Origin: Clostridiales bacterium
GTDB taxonomy: Bacteria > Bacillota > Clostridia > Oscillospirales > Acutalibacteraceae
Reading direction: 5' to 3'
Assembly: GCA_022791355.1 (NCBI GenBank)
Contig: JAAVYX010000185.1
Coordinates: 1 to 10,861 of the forward strand
Length of the DNA stretch: 10,861 nucleotides
Shown: positions 1 to 5,810 of the stretch, piece by piece
Layout of the letters: every line of letters begins with the position of its first letter
How positions within the stretch are numbered: position 1 is the stretch's first letter
The notes under the pieces: model-generated
Database searches by the model: none
The model's input: the letters and a program-made list of their open reading frames with translations, nothing else
What the model was told of the DNA's origin: nothing
Made by a program: the position numbers and the translations under genes

Positions 1-25
1 AATACTTTGTGTATTCCCAGCATTT

Positions 26-56
26 TTGACGCAGTGGACCCCCTTATGTGTAGAAT
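26..56 (+). promoter_or_regulatory. candidate promoter of the GH76 gene
   Basis: A TTGACG box at 26-31 (5 of 6 to the sigma-A -35 consensus) and TAGAAT at 51-56 (5 of 6 to the -10 consensus) are separated by 19 bases, slightly longer than ideal. Transcription would begin near position 63, so the ATG at 64 would have no leader. This agrees with translation starting at 115. Seen by eye only. Confidence 0.4.
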
Positions 57-99
57 ATAGAATATGACGGCAATTCCGATTTTTCAAACTGCCCCTAGT

Positions 100-106
100 A
101 AGGGGG
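100..106 (+). promoter_or_regulatory. ribosome binding site that decides the GH76 start
   Basis: AAGGGGG lies 8 bases before the ATG at 115. The in-frame upstream ATG at 64 has no purine-rich site before it and would add 17 residues ahead of a normal signal peptide. The downstream start is therefore preferred. Confidence 0.6.
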
Positions 107-114
107 TATTGCAA

Positions 115-1500
115 ATGCAGGAGGATAAAGAGCGTAAAACCCCGCCGCTTTTCAAAAAATCCGTGTCTCTAACGCTGGTTTTGGCTATGGCCTGCGGGAT
201 ATCTATGACCCTGTCCGCAGCCGCGCCGGTGTATCGAAAAGGCGATCTAAACGGAGACGGCCGGGTCGAAATTGGCGACGTGATGGAGGCGTGCAAGCTT
301 CTAGCTCGCAAATCGGCCGGCCAGGGGCTGGATATAGCCCTTGCGTGGGCCTGCGACATGAACGGAGACGGGCAGGTGCGCATTGACGACGTTATGGAAA
401 TGTGTAAATGGATCGCTCGGGCAGAGGGGCCCGGCCCGGTCTATCCTCCTTCCGAATGGGAGACGGCCGGCTGGGCGCTTATGGAGCTGGTGGAAAGCCG
501 GTTTACGGCGGCCGACGGTACGATAAGAGGCAACAGGAATCAGGACCAGCCGGCTTTCCTGTGGCCCTACGGCGTATATGTAAGCGTTCTGTCGGAGGCT
601 TGCGGGGCCCGGCCCCAGGATCAGGCGGTCAAGGAGCGGTATACCCGGGCCCTGGGGGTTATCGAGCGGTATAACACCGGCCGTCCCTCTCCCGGGTGCA
701 GCTACGCCGCCGCTTACGGCGGCGTGGGCGACGTGTACTATGACGACAATATCTGGATTGTCATCGAATATTTAAAGGCCTGCGACCTTCTGGACAATCC
801 CCTCTATCTGGAGAAGGCCAAGGCCGTCATGGAATACGTTTATTCGGGCTGGGACAATCTGCTGGGCGGCGGGATTTACTGGTGCGAAAATCAAAAGACC
901 CTCAAGGGAACCTGTTCCAACGCCCCCGTGGCCTACGCCTCGGCCGGGCTGTACGCCCGTACCGGGGACGCCCGGTATCTGCGGCGGGCAGAAAAAATCT
1001 ACGACTGGACTAAGCGAACCCTTTTGGACGAGTCCGCCGGTCTCTACAACAATCATATGACGGTGGACGGCGAGCTGGGGAGGGCCAAGTACGCCTATAA
1101 CGACGGGTGTATGCTGTTGGCGGCCCTGTCGCTCTACCGGGAGACCGGGCGGGAGGCCTATTTGCAAGACGCCCAGCGGCTGGGGCAGGCCGCCTGCGGC
1201 TATTATTTCACCCAGCGGGAAGGCGTATACGTCCTCTCGGCCGCCGCCGGGGCCGACCCATGGTTTGCGGCCTGGCTGAGCAGCGGCTTCATGGCCCTTG
1301 CGGCGTACGATCCCGAGGCGATTGCCTATGTGGAGCATATGGAAAGCGCGGCAAGAGAGGGTATAAAGGCCAGGGACGAGCAGGGCTTTGTCTATTCAGG
1401 CTGGCGGCCCGGGGCGGGCGACACCGGCGAGTTGCTCCACCAGTGCGGCACCGCCCGTCTGTTGCTGGAGCTGGCCAACTGGCGGCGGGCCAACGGCTGA
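115..1500 (+). CDS. secreted GH76 family alpha-1,6-mannanase-like protein with N-terminal dockerin
   Basis: The product (461 aa from ATG 115) is predicted to be an exported enzyme that cuts alpha-1,6-mannan backbones such as those of yeast cell wall mannan. Residues 1-37 look like a Sec signal peptide: charged start, hydrophobic stretch, small residues near the cut. Residues 42-103 form a dockerin with two calcium loops, DLNGDG (D44, N46, D48, D55) and DMNGDG (D81, N83, D85, D92). Residues 115-458 match GH76: the YYDDNIW motif carries the neighbouring acidic pair D210/D211 expected to be nucleophile and acid/base, followed by GGGIYWCENQ and YAYNDGCMLLAALSLY segments typical of the family. The position of the dockerin, before rather than after the enzyme, is uncommon. 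Both dockerin helices carry a cysteine at the same place (EACK, EMCK). A cohesin partner is not in the window. Substrate is inferred from family; a glucanase or transglycosylase role within GH76 is possible. Confidence 0.85.
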   Translation: MQEDKERKTPPLFKKSVSLTLVLAMACGISMTLSAAAPVYRKGDLNGDGRVEIGDVMEACKLLARKSAGQGLDIALAWACDMNGDGQVRIDDVMEMCKWIARAEGPGPVYPPSEWETAGWALMELVESRFTAADGTIRGNRNQDQPAFLWPYGVYVSVLSEACGARPQDQAVKERYTRALGVIERYNTGRPSPGCSYAAAYGGVGDVYYDDNIWIVIEYLKACDLLDNPLYLEKAKAVMEYVYSGWDNLLGGGIYWCENQKTLKGTCSNAPVAYASAGLYARTGDARYLRRAEKIYDWTKRTLLDESAGLYNNHMTVDGELGRAKYAYNDGCMLLAALSLYRETGREAYLQDAQRLGQAACGYYFTQREGVYVLSAAAGADPWFAAWLSSGFMALAAYDPEAIAYVEHMESAAREGIKARDEQGFVYSGWRPGAGDTGELLHQCGTARLLLELANWRRANG

Positions 1501-1515
1501 CGCTGCCGGCGCATA

Positions 1516-1610
1516 CCGCCCGCTTACGTCAACCGCCCACGTGGACGCTAACAGCCAACAGCAACTGCCAACCGGTTGCATATGTCCACACGAACGCCAA
1601 CGGCGGGCGG
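1516..1610 (+). other. nested inverted repeats between GH76 and metallopeptidase genes
   Basis: Three short inverted repeats are nested within each other: CCGCCCG 1516-1522 with CGGGCGG 1604-1610; GTGGAC 1541-1546 with GTCCAC 1584-1589; GCAAC 1561-1565 with GTTGC 1575-1579. Together they could fold into one interrupted hairpin covering most of the 133-base gap. There is no T-tract after it, so a normal Rho-independent terminator is unlikely; it may be an RNA processing or stabilising structure. Confidence 0.35.
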
Positions 1611-1633
1611 GATCTATAGAAGGGAGAAAAGCT

Positions 1634-2359
1634 ATGTCCGCGATTGCAGAGCCCAAAATGGTTCGTTCCCCCGGAGGCTGCGATTATACCTTGGTGCGGG
1701 TCCGGCGGCGGACGGCGGCCATCTATATCCGTCCGGGGGGCGGGGTAGAGGTGCGCGCGCCCCTGCGGCTGGCCAAAAGAGAACTCGACCGGTTTGTGGA
1801 TGAGCGGGCCCAGTGGATCGCACAGCATGCGGCCGCGGCGGCCCAGGCCGCTGCCCAAAAATCCGCCTTTTCCCTGGAACCAGGCTGCCTTCTGCTCTAT
1901 AAGGGAAGGGAATACCCGTCGGTTCTCCAGCCTGCCGGTACCGGCGAGGCCGCCTTTGACGGGACCCGATTCCTGCTCCCCAGCGCGCATACCGGCTCCA
2001 ACCGCACAGCCCTAAAGGCGCTGTATAAACGGCTGGCCGAGGCCGACTTGCGGGAGCGCACGGCCCGTTTCGCGGGGGCTATGGGCCTTACGCCCCGCTG
2101 GGTTAAAATTACATCGGCCCGAACCCGCTGGGGCTCCTGTTCGGGCAAAAACGCTCTCTGCTTCGCCTGGCGGCTGATTTTAACGCCGGAGGCCTGTCTG
2201 GACTATGTGACGGTCCACGAGCTCTGTCATATCAAGGAGCACAACCACAGCCTCGCCTTTTGGAGCGAGGTAGAAAGGGTTTTGCCCGATTACGCCGCCA
2301 GACGGCGGCTGTTGGCCGTATACGGGCGGCGTATCGTCTTGCAGGACTGGGAAGGATAA
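1634..2359 (+). CDS. YgjP/DUF45-type zinc metallopeptidase domain protein
   Basis: The product has 241 aa and begins at an ATG preceded by AGGGAG at 1621-1626. Residues 195-210 contain HELCH followed by NHSLAFW, the signature of the YgjP-like (DUF45) family of putative zinc peptidases; H195, H199 and H205 are the probable zinc ligands and E196 the catalytic base. Upstream, TSARTRWGSCS (160-170) is the other hallmark of the family. The N-terminal third (RRTAAIYIRPGGGVEVRAP) is the usual beta-rich lead-in. There is no signal peptide, so it is probably cytoplasmic. Its substrate is not known; some relatives sit next to restriction systems, but nothing like that is seen here. It may be cotranscribed with the mannanase gene 133 bases upstream, although their functions do not obviously connect. 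Confidence 0.85.
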   Translation: MSAIAEPKMVRSPGGCDYTLVRVRRRTAAIYIRPGGGVEVRAPLRLAKRELDRFVDERAQWIAQHAAAAAQAAAQKSAFSLEPGCLLLYKGREYPSVLQPAGTGEAAFDGTRFLLPSAHTGSNRTALKALYKRLAEADLRERTARFAGAMGLTPRWVKITSARTRWGSCSGKNALCFAWRLILTPEACLDYVTVHELCHIKEHNHSLAFWSEVERVLPDYAARRRLLAVYGRRIVLQDWEG

Positions 2360-2445
2360 ACTTTTGGTTTTTTAGGTTTGGAAAAAGTTTCGCGGCCGGT
2401 GCGGTTATGATATTACTTCAAAACTTGGTTTAGCGATGCGTTTCT

Positions 2446-2546
2446 CTTTTCTTTGCGCGAATAAAAAGCATATAACGTAAAACCCTCCCTCAGCTAAACA
2501 AACTAAAAAACCGACATCCCCGCCCAGTCGCTGAAAATATAAAAAG
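2446..2546 (+). repeat. decayed copies of the intergenic repeat family
   Basis: The gap between the convergent metallopeptidase gene and mutY (2360-2639) has no gene. It holds CTTTTCTTTGCGCGAA at 2446-2461, which matches 15 of 16 bases of 3857-3872. This is followed by two tandem degraded units at 2476-2510 (containing CTCAGCTAAA) and 2511-2546 (containing GAAAATATAAAAAG), which match the tandem pair at 4593-4676 in order and layout. I read this as a remnant of the same element seen at 3776-4621. A 12-base perfect palindrome, GCCTTGCAAGGC, lies at 2601-2612. No clear terminator is visible for either flanking gene. Confidence 0.6.
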
Positions 2547-2639
2547 AGAAAGCCGCTTCCGCGCAGCGAAAAATGATTGCCTATCGACGAAATCCGATCG
2601 GCCTTGCAAGGCAGTTCTTGATTTCCGTCGTTTTTTTCT

Positions 2640-3740
2640 TTAAATTCCAGCCGCCGCAGCGCACAGGAGCTGCCGTGCCTCTTCCAAATAGATTTTGTAG
2701 GCGCTGGGCAGGGCGTATTCCTGAAGGAGGGCTTCCGCAGAGGCCCAAACCCATTCCGGCGGCGGGTCAAAACAATCGGTGCGCAGGCCGTATCCCCGCA
2801 TATGCCACTCCAGATGGGTAAAGATATGCCGGCTGTCGGCCAGCCGCCGGACCTGACGGACCTGGCCGCCCCATTCCTCTACGTATCCCTTCAGCGCCGC
2901 AGGTTCCAGCCGGCCGTCCAAGGCGGGAAATTCCCACAGCCCCGCCAGCAGTCCTTTGCCGGGCCGGCGGCGCAGAAGCACGCCCTGGTCCGACCAGATC
3001 ACCGGCACAGTGCGTTCTATGATTTTGCGGGCCTTTTTAGGCGGCTTGACCGGCAGTTCGGCCGGGCAGCCCTTCTCCAGTCCGAGACAAAAGGCCGCCG
3101 CGGGGCAGGACCGGCAGCGGGGAAGCCCCGGGGTACAGACCGTAGCCCCCAGCTCCATCATAGCCTGGTTGAAATCTCCTGGAAAACCGGCGGGAAGGAT
3201 GGCGGTAAGCAGGTTTTCGGCTTCCTTTTTTACCGCCGGCGCGCTCATGTTTTCCCGTTTGCAGAGGATGCGGGAGAGTACCCGCAGCACGTTGCCGTCC
3301 ACCGCCGCGGCCGGAATACCGAAGGCGATGGAGGCCACCGCCCCCGCCGTATAGGGACCGACGCCGGGCAGGCTGAGCAGGGCGGCGTGACTGGCCGGAA
3401 GCCGGCCGCCGTAATCCTTTACAAGGATTTTGGCCGCCTTTTGCAGGTTGCGGGCCCGGCTGTAGTACCCGAGGCCCTCCCAGAGCTTGAAGAGCAGGGC
3501 CTCGTCGGCGGCCGCAAGGGAAGCGACGTCGGGCAGGGCGGCCATAAATCGTGCAAAGTAGGGGCGAACGGCCTCAACCCGGGTCTGTTGGAGCATAATT
3601 TCAGATACCCATACCCGGTAAGGCGTGGGATGTTCCCGCCAGGGCAGGGCGCGGGCGTTGCGGTGGTACCATTCCAGCAGGCCGGGAGTGATCTGCCGCA
3701 TACGTGCCGTGTCCTGCTCGGTAAAAATCGAATTCGACAT
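2640..3740 (-). CDS. mutY: A/G-specific adenine DNA glycosylase MutY
   Basis: MutY removes adenine wrongly paired with 8-oxoguanine or guanine, starting base excision repair in the cytoplasm. The 366-aa length is normal. The N-terminal part has the catalytic glutamate E47 in VSEIMLQQT, a helix-hairpin-helix LPGVGPYTAG (124-133) and the catalytic aspartate D148 in VDGNVLRVLSR. Cysteines C202, C209, C212 and C218 give the C-X6-C-X2-C-X5-C pattern for the [4Fe-4S] cluster. Residues about 242-360 form the NUDIX-like domain that reads 8-oxoguanine, with GLLAGLWEFP at 263-272 and HIFTHLEW at 305-312. The start is supported by a GGAAGGAAG site five bases upstream. The gene runs towards the metallopeptidase gene. 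Its start codon lies only 35 bp from the inverted-repeat element, so its promoter may be inside that element. Confidence 0.97.
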   Translation of the reverse strand: MSNSIFTEQDTARMRQITPGLLEWYHRNARALPWREHPTPYRVWVSEIMLQQTRVEAVRPYFARFMAALPDVASLAAADEALLFKLWEGLGYYSRARNLQKAAKILVKDYGGRLPASHAALLSLPGVGPYTAGAVASIAFGIPAAAVDGNVLRVLSRILCKRENMSAPAVKKEAENLLTAILPAGFPGDFNQAMMELGATVCTPGLPRCRSCPAAAFCLGLEKGCPAELPVKPPKKARKIIERTVPVIWSDQGVLLRRRPGKGLLAGLWEFPALDGRLEPAALKGYVEEWGGQVRQVRRLADSRHIFTHLEWHMRGYGLRTDCFDPPPEWVWASAEALLQEYALPSAYKIYLEEARQLLCAAAAGI

Positions 3741-3775
3741 ACCGGCTTCCTTCCAGTTTACAGATTTGCGTTTCT

Positions 3776-3809
3776 TTTTTATTTAGCTGGGATAGGGGTT
3801 TCGCGCCAG
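3776..3809. repeat. left inverted repeat of the element
   Basis: This 34-base arm pairs with 4588-4621. It contains TTTAGCTGGGATAGGG and GTTTCGCGCCAG and ends 35 bp before the start codon of mutY. Confidence 0.75.
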
Positions 3810-3852
3810 GCAAGTTTTTCTTATTCTTCCATTACCGTATCGCACGGCGCGA

Positions 3853-3882
3853 CGTCCTTTTCTTTACGCGAAGAAAAGGACG
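3853..3882. repeat. 11-bp perfect hairpin
   Basis: CGTCCTTTTCT at 3853-3863 pairs perfectly with AGAAAAGGACG at 3872-3882 around the loop TTACGCGA. The core of this sequence recurs at 2446-2461, so it belongs to the repeated element rather than to mutY alone. Confidence 0.75.
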
Positions 3883-3893
3883 CAAAAGACGCG

Positions 3894-3928
3894 CCAAAGG
3901 GAAACCTTTTCGACAGGTTTCCCTTTGG
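3894..3928. repeat. 13-bp perfect hairpin
   Basis: CCAAAGGGAAACC at 3894-3906 is exactly complementary to GGTTTCCCTTTGG at 3916-3928 with a 9-base loop. There is no T-tract on either side, so it is probably not a simple terminator. Confidence 0.8.
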
Positions 3929-3947
3929 AATCCCTTCCCAGACGACA

Positions 3948-3966
3948 CAGAGGGCCCTGCCCTCTG
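3948..3966. repeat. 8-bp hairpin with three-base loop
   Basis: CAGAGGGC and GCCCTCTG pair around CCT. It is the third of three hairpins within 115 bases. The stretch from 3967 to about 4200 that follows is pyrimidine-rich on the plus strand and shows neither a gene nor strong symmetry. Confidence 0.65.
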
Positions 3967-4240
3967 GACTCCCGCCCTACGGGGTACCTCCCTGCAACGC
4001 TTCCCTTTACTGTACATTCTGCCCCTCAACCGCTGGCTGCTTTCCGTTTGCTTCCCACCAGCTGTTGCTAACAGATTCTTCCCACTGCTGGCTAATCCCT
4101 GCTTCCTTTTACTCTCGTTGCTCTGATCTCGGTTGGTTGCGGACTTAGGTTAAGGGAGCTTTGGGGTTCTCTTTGATTGGCTGCTTTCCTCTCACTTCCC
4201 ATAAAAAAAGAACTACCGTTTTTATCTCAACTACCGGCGA

Positions 4241-4509
4241 ATAAGTGAAACGTAACAAGCCGAAGCTCAGAACAGTGTCGGCGGCAGTCAACCGAAGGGG
4301 CCTAGCCCCGTAGGTGGCCGTAGGCGTGCTGTTAGACCAGGTAATGGTTACATCTCAGCCGTCTTCCTGAGAGCCTCCCAAGTACCTGACCGAAAATAGG
4401 AACGATTTTCGGGCTTCTCAAGTTCCTGAGAGGCAGTACTTGCTGCATATCTCTCCGGTTCCGTTGCCGGCGGGGGCCACGGGGGTGGCTAACCCCCGTG
4501 AGCGTTTTT
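4241..4509 (+). ncRNA. candidate structured RNA inside the element
   Basis: The plus strand holds nested complementary arms: AACAG 4271-4275 with CTGTT 4329-4333, CGGC 4279-4282 with GCCG 4317-4320, ACC 4291-4293 with GGT 4313-4315, and GGGGC 4297-4301 with GCCCC 4305-4309. A second domain has CCGAAAAT 4390-4397 paired with ATTTTCGG 4405-4412, and TCTCA 4416-4420 paired with TGAGA 4427-4431. An intrinsic terminator closes the region at 4478-4509. I do not recognise it as a named RNA class. The 5' end is a guess and no good promoter was found. It could instead be structure belonging to a transposable repeat that is not expressed. Confidence 0.35.
4478..4509 (+). terminator. Rho-independent terminator inside the element
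   Basis: CACGGGGGT 4478-4486 and ACCCCCGTG 4492-4500 form a perfect 9-bp stem with a GGCTA loop, followed by AGCGTTTTT. No plus-strand protein gene precedes it, which supports a non-coding transcript. Confidence 0.6.
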
Positions 4510-4512
4510 CTC

Positions 4513-4544
4513 CCCATTCTTTTTTCGCTTTAAAAAAGAATGGG
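4513..4544. repeat. 13-bp AT-rich perfect hairpin
   Basis: CCCATTCTTTTTT at 4513-4525 pairs exactly with AAAAAAGAATGGG at 4532-4544 around CGCTTT. It follows the terminator hairpin directly. The T- and A-runs are inside the stem, so terminator function is uncertain. Confidence 0.7.
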
Positions 4545-4587
4545 TCGCGCTATTAGACCAGATTTTGGAGGAATAACAAAAGGATAT

Positions 4588-4621
4588 CTGGCGCGAAACC
4601 TCTATCTCAGCTAAATAAAAA
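4588..4621. repeat. right inverted repeat of the element
   Basis: Begins CTGGCGCGAAACC and ends CAGCTAAATAAAAA; complementary to 3776-3809 with two mismatches. Confidence 0.75.
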
Positions 4622-4676
4622 TAAGGTTAGAGAAAATCTAAAGCGAAACCTCCCACCTTGCCAGATAAAAATATAA
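4593..4676. repeat. tandem pair of about 50-bp units
   Basis: GCGAAACCTC occurs at 4593 and again at 4643, and each copy is followed at the same distance by a GATAAAAATA- or AATAAAAATA-type stretch. The first unit overlaps the right arm of the element and the second lies outside it. The same two-unit order appears, more decayed, at 2476-2546. Confidence 0.6.
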
Positions 4677-4699
4677 GGCCAATTGCTATCTCCGCGCGC

Positions 4700-4935
4700 G
4701 GGGCCATCCGTCCGGTATAATAGCCGCTTTGCGGTTATTATACCATAGGCGCAGGCCTATTGGTATTATTGGCATCCCTAACGTCCCGGTCCGGCCTTTG
4801 GCCAGACCTCTACCCGCCGTCCTATGTTTGCGGTTTTGAGTCGCAAACCGCTTCCCGGGGCGGGACGCTCTGCATAGCAGAGCGCACGGGCGGGGGCCAT
4901 CTTTGGATTGGTGTCCGCAAAGCGGACGTTATACC
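4700..4935. repeat. array of small hairpins with duplicated end module
   Basis: Six hairpins follow one another: 4714-4744 (14-bp arms, one G-T pair, loop TTT), 4745-4760 (ATAGGC/GCCTAT), 4788-4808 (loop TTT, one mismatch), 4826-4848 (GTTTGCG/CGCAAAC), 4866-4884 (CGCTCTGC/GCAGAGCG, loop ATA) and 4913-4927 (GTCCGC/GCGGAC, loop AAA). The outer parts are imperfect direct copies of one module: GGGGCCATC, spacer, GGT, triloop hairpin, TTATACC, at 4700-4744 and 4893-4935. The right module contains the stop codon of potB. No gene lies here. Confidence 0.6.
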
Positions 4936-5810
4936 ATGCCCTCCAGCTCGCTTTCTCCCGTCGCCTTCCGGTAGATAAGGATAAAGAGCAGGGCCATAGC
5001 CAGCATGACCAAGGAGAGCACCGCCGCAAAGGGCAGGTTACGGGCGGTATGAACCTGCTCGTTGATAAGGTTGCCCAGCATGGAGACCTTGGCCCCGCCC
5101 ATCAAGTCGGAAATGAAAAACATACCGGTGGAGGGGACGAAAACCAATACGCAGCCTGAAAGAATACCCGGCAGGGTCAGAGGCAGGGTTACGGTGAAAA
5201 AGGCCCGGACTTTTCCCGCTCCCAGGTCTCGGGCCGCCTCCACGGCCGAACGGTCCAGCTTTTCCAGGGAGGAATAGGCCGGCAGGATCATGAAGGGGAT
5301 CAGAGAGTAGGCCATGCCCAGAAGGGTGGCCCCGTAGTTGAAGAGCAGGGAGAGGGGCTGGTCGGTTACGCCCCAGCCGGTTAGCAAGGTATTGACCACC
5401 CCGTTGCCCCGCAGCAGGATGATCCAGCCGTAGGTGCGCAGCAGGGAGTTGGTCCAGAAGGGAATGACCACCAGCAGCATGACCAGGTTTTTGGTTTTGT
5501 CCCGCAGGCGGGACATGCAGTAGGCAAAGGGATAGCCGATCAGAAGGGTCAGGAGGGTGGTCTCCAGGGCCAGCCGGATGGAGCGCAGAAAAACGTCCAG
5601 CATGATAGGGTCGGCCAGCCGCTTATAGTTTTCCAGGGTAAAAACCGGCAGGACGCCGGCGGCCTTGTCGGGGGTCAAAAAGCTGATCGCCACAATATAC
5701 AGCAGGGGCAGCAGGACGAAAAGGGCCGTCCAGATATACATGGGCGCGACGGCGGCGGGCAGGCCACGGCGGCCCGATACCGTCGCCGTTCCCTTTCTCC
5801 GGCGGCTCAC
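4929..5810 (-). CDS. potB: spermidine/putrescine ABC transporter permease PotB
   Basis: This 293-aa integral membrane protein is one of the two channel subunits of a polyamine importer. It has a short basic N-terminus and about six hydrophobic segments (near 24-44, 79-98, 108-131, 159-179, 214-236 and 259-280). The EAA loop that docks on the ATPase is at 181-216, with EAARDLGAG as its core. FFISDLMGGAKVSMLGNLI (231-249) is characteristic of PotB rather than of other permeases. Translation begins with GTG at 5810, overlapping the TGA of potA by four bases, with a GGAGGA site inside the end of potA; coupling is likely. The protein seems complete, but its last codons and TAA stop fall within a repeat module, and no potC or potD follows. 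Confidence 0.92.
   Translation of the reverse strand: MSRRRKGTATVSGRRGLPAAVAPMYIWTALFVLLPLLYIVAISFLTPDKAAGVLPVFTLENYKRLADPIMLDVFLRSIRLALETTLLTLLIGYPFAYCMSRLRDKTKNLVMLLVVIPFWTNSLLRTYGWIILLRGNGVVNTLLTGWGVTDQPLSLLFNYGATLLGMAYSLIPFMILPAYSSLEKLDRSAVEAARDLGAGKVRAFFTVTLPLTLPGILSGCVLVFVPSTGMFFISDLMGGAKVSMLGNLINEQVHTARNLPFAAVLSLVMLAMALLFILIYRKATGESELEGMV

Larger units (their letters stand above)
3776..4621. mobile_element. non-coding element bounded by 34-bp inverted repeats
   Basis: The left end (3776-3809, beginning TTTTTATTTAGCTG) and the reverse complement of the right end (4588-4621) agree at 32 of 34 positions; both mismatches are G/A. About 780 bp lie between them with no convincing protein gene: the open frames across it either extend from the antisense of mutY or are short and of low-complexity composition. 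The interior has three strong hairpins at its left and a structured region with terminator at its right. No target-site duplication is evident outside the ends. The layout resembles a MITE-like or other non-autonomous repeat. Identity with a known family cannot be decided from the sequence alone. Confidence 0.55.

Noticed and set aside
64..114. Upstream ATG at 64 as the start of the GH76 protein
   Set aside because: No ribosome binding site precedes it and the candidate transcription start is about the same position; ATG 115 has AAGGGGG at the right distance and begins a normal signal peptide.
3832..4029. Short basic minus-strand open frame within the element
   Set aside because: Composition is dominated by Arg and Lys, it runs straight through the three hairpins and shows no start signal; probably a translation of repeat DNA.
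2802..4148. 448-codon plus-strand open frame across mutY and the repeat element
   Set aside because: Its first two thirds are antisense to mutY and the remainder reads through repeat hairpins; no ribosome binding site or domain supports it.
4261..4340. tRNA or rRNA fragment in the structured region
   Set aside because: No TTCGANNC T-loop, no cloverleaf spacing and no recognised rRNA segment was found.
4332..4517. 61-codon minus-strand open frame
   Set aside because: It lies over the nested RNA stems and the terminator in the other strand, has no ribosome binding site and no recognisable motif.
3776..4676. CRISPR array
   Set aside because: The repeats are few, of different lengths, inverted as well as direct, and without regular unique spacers; no cas gene is present.
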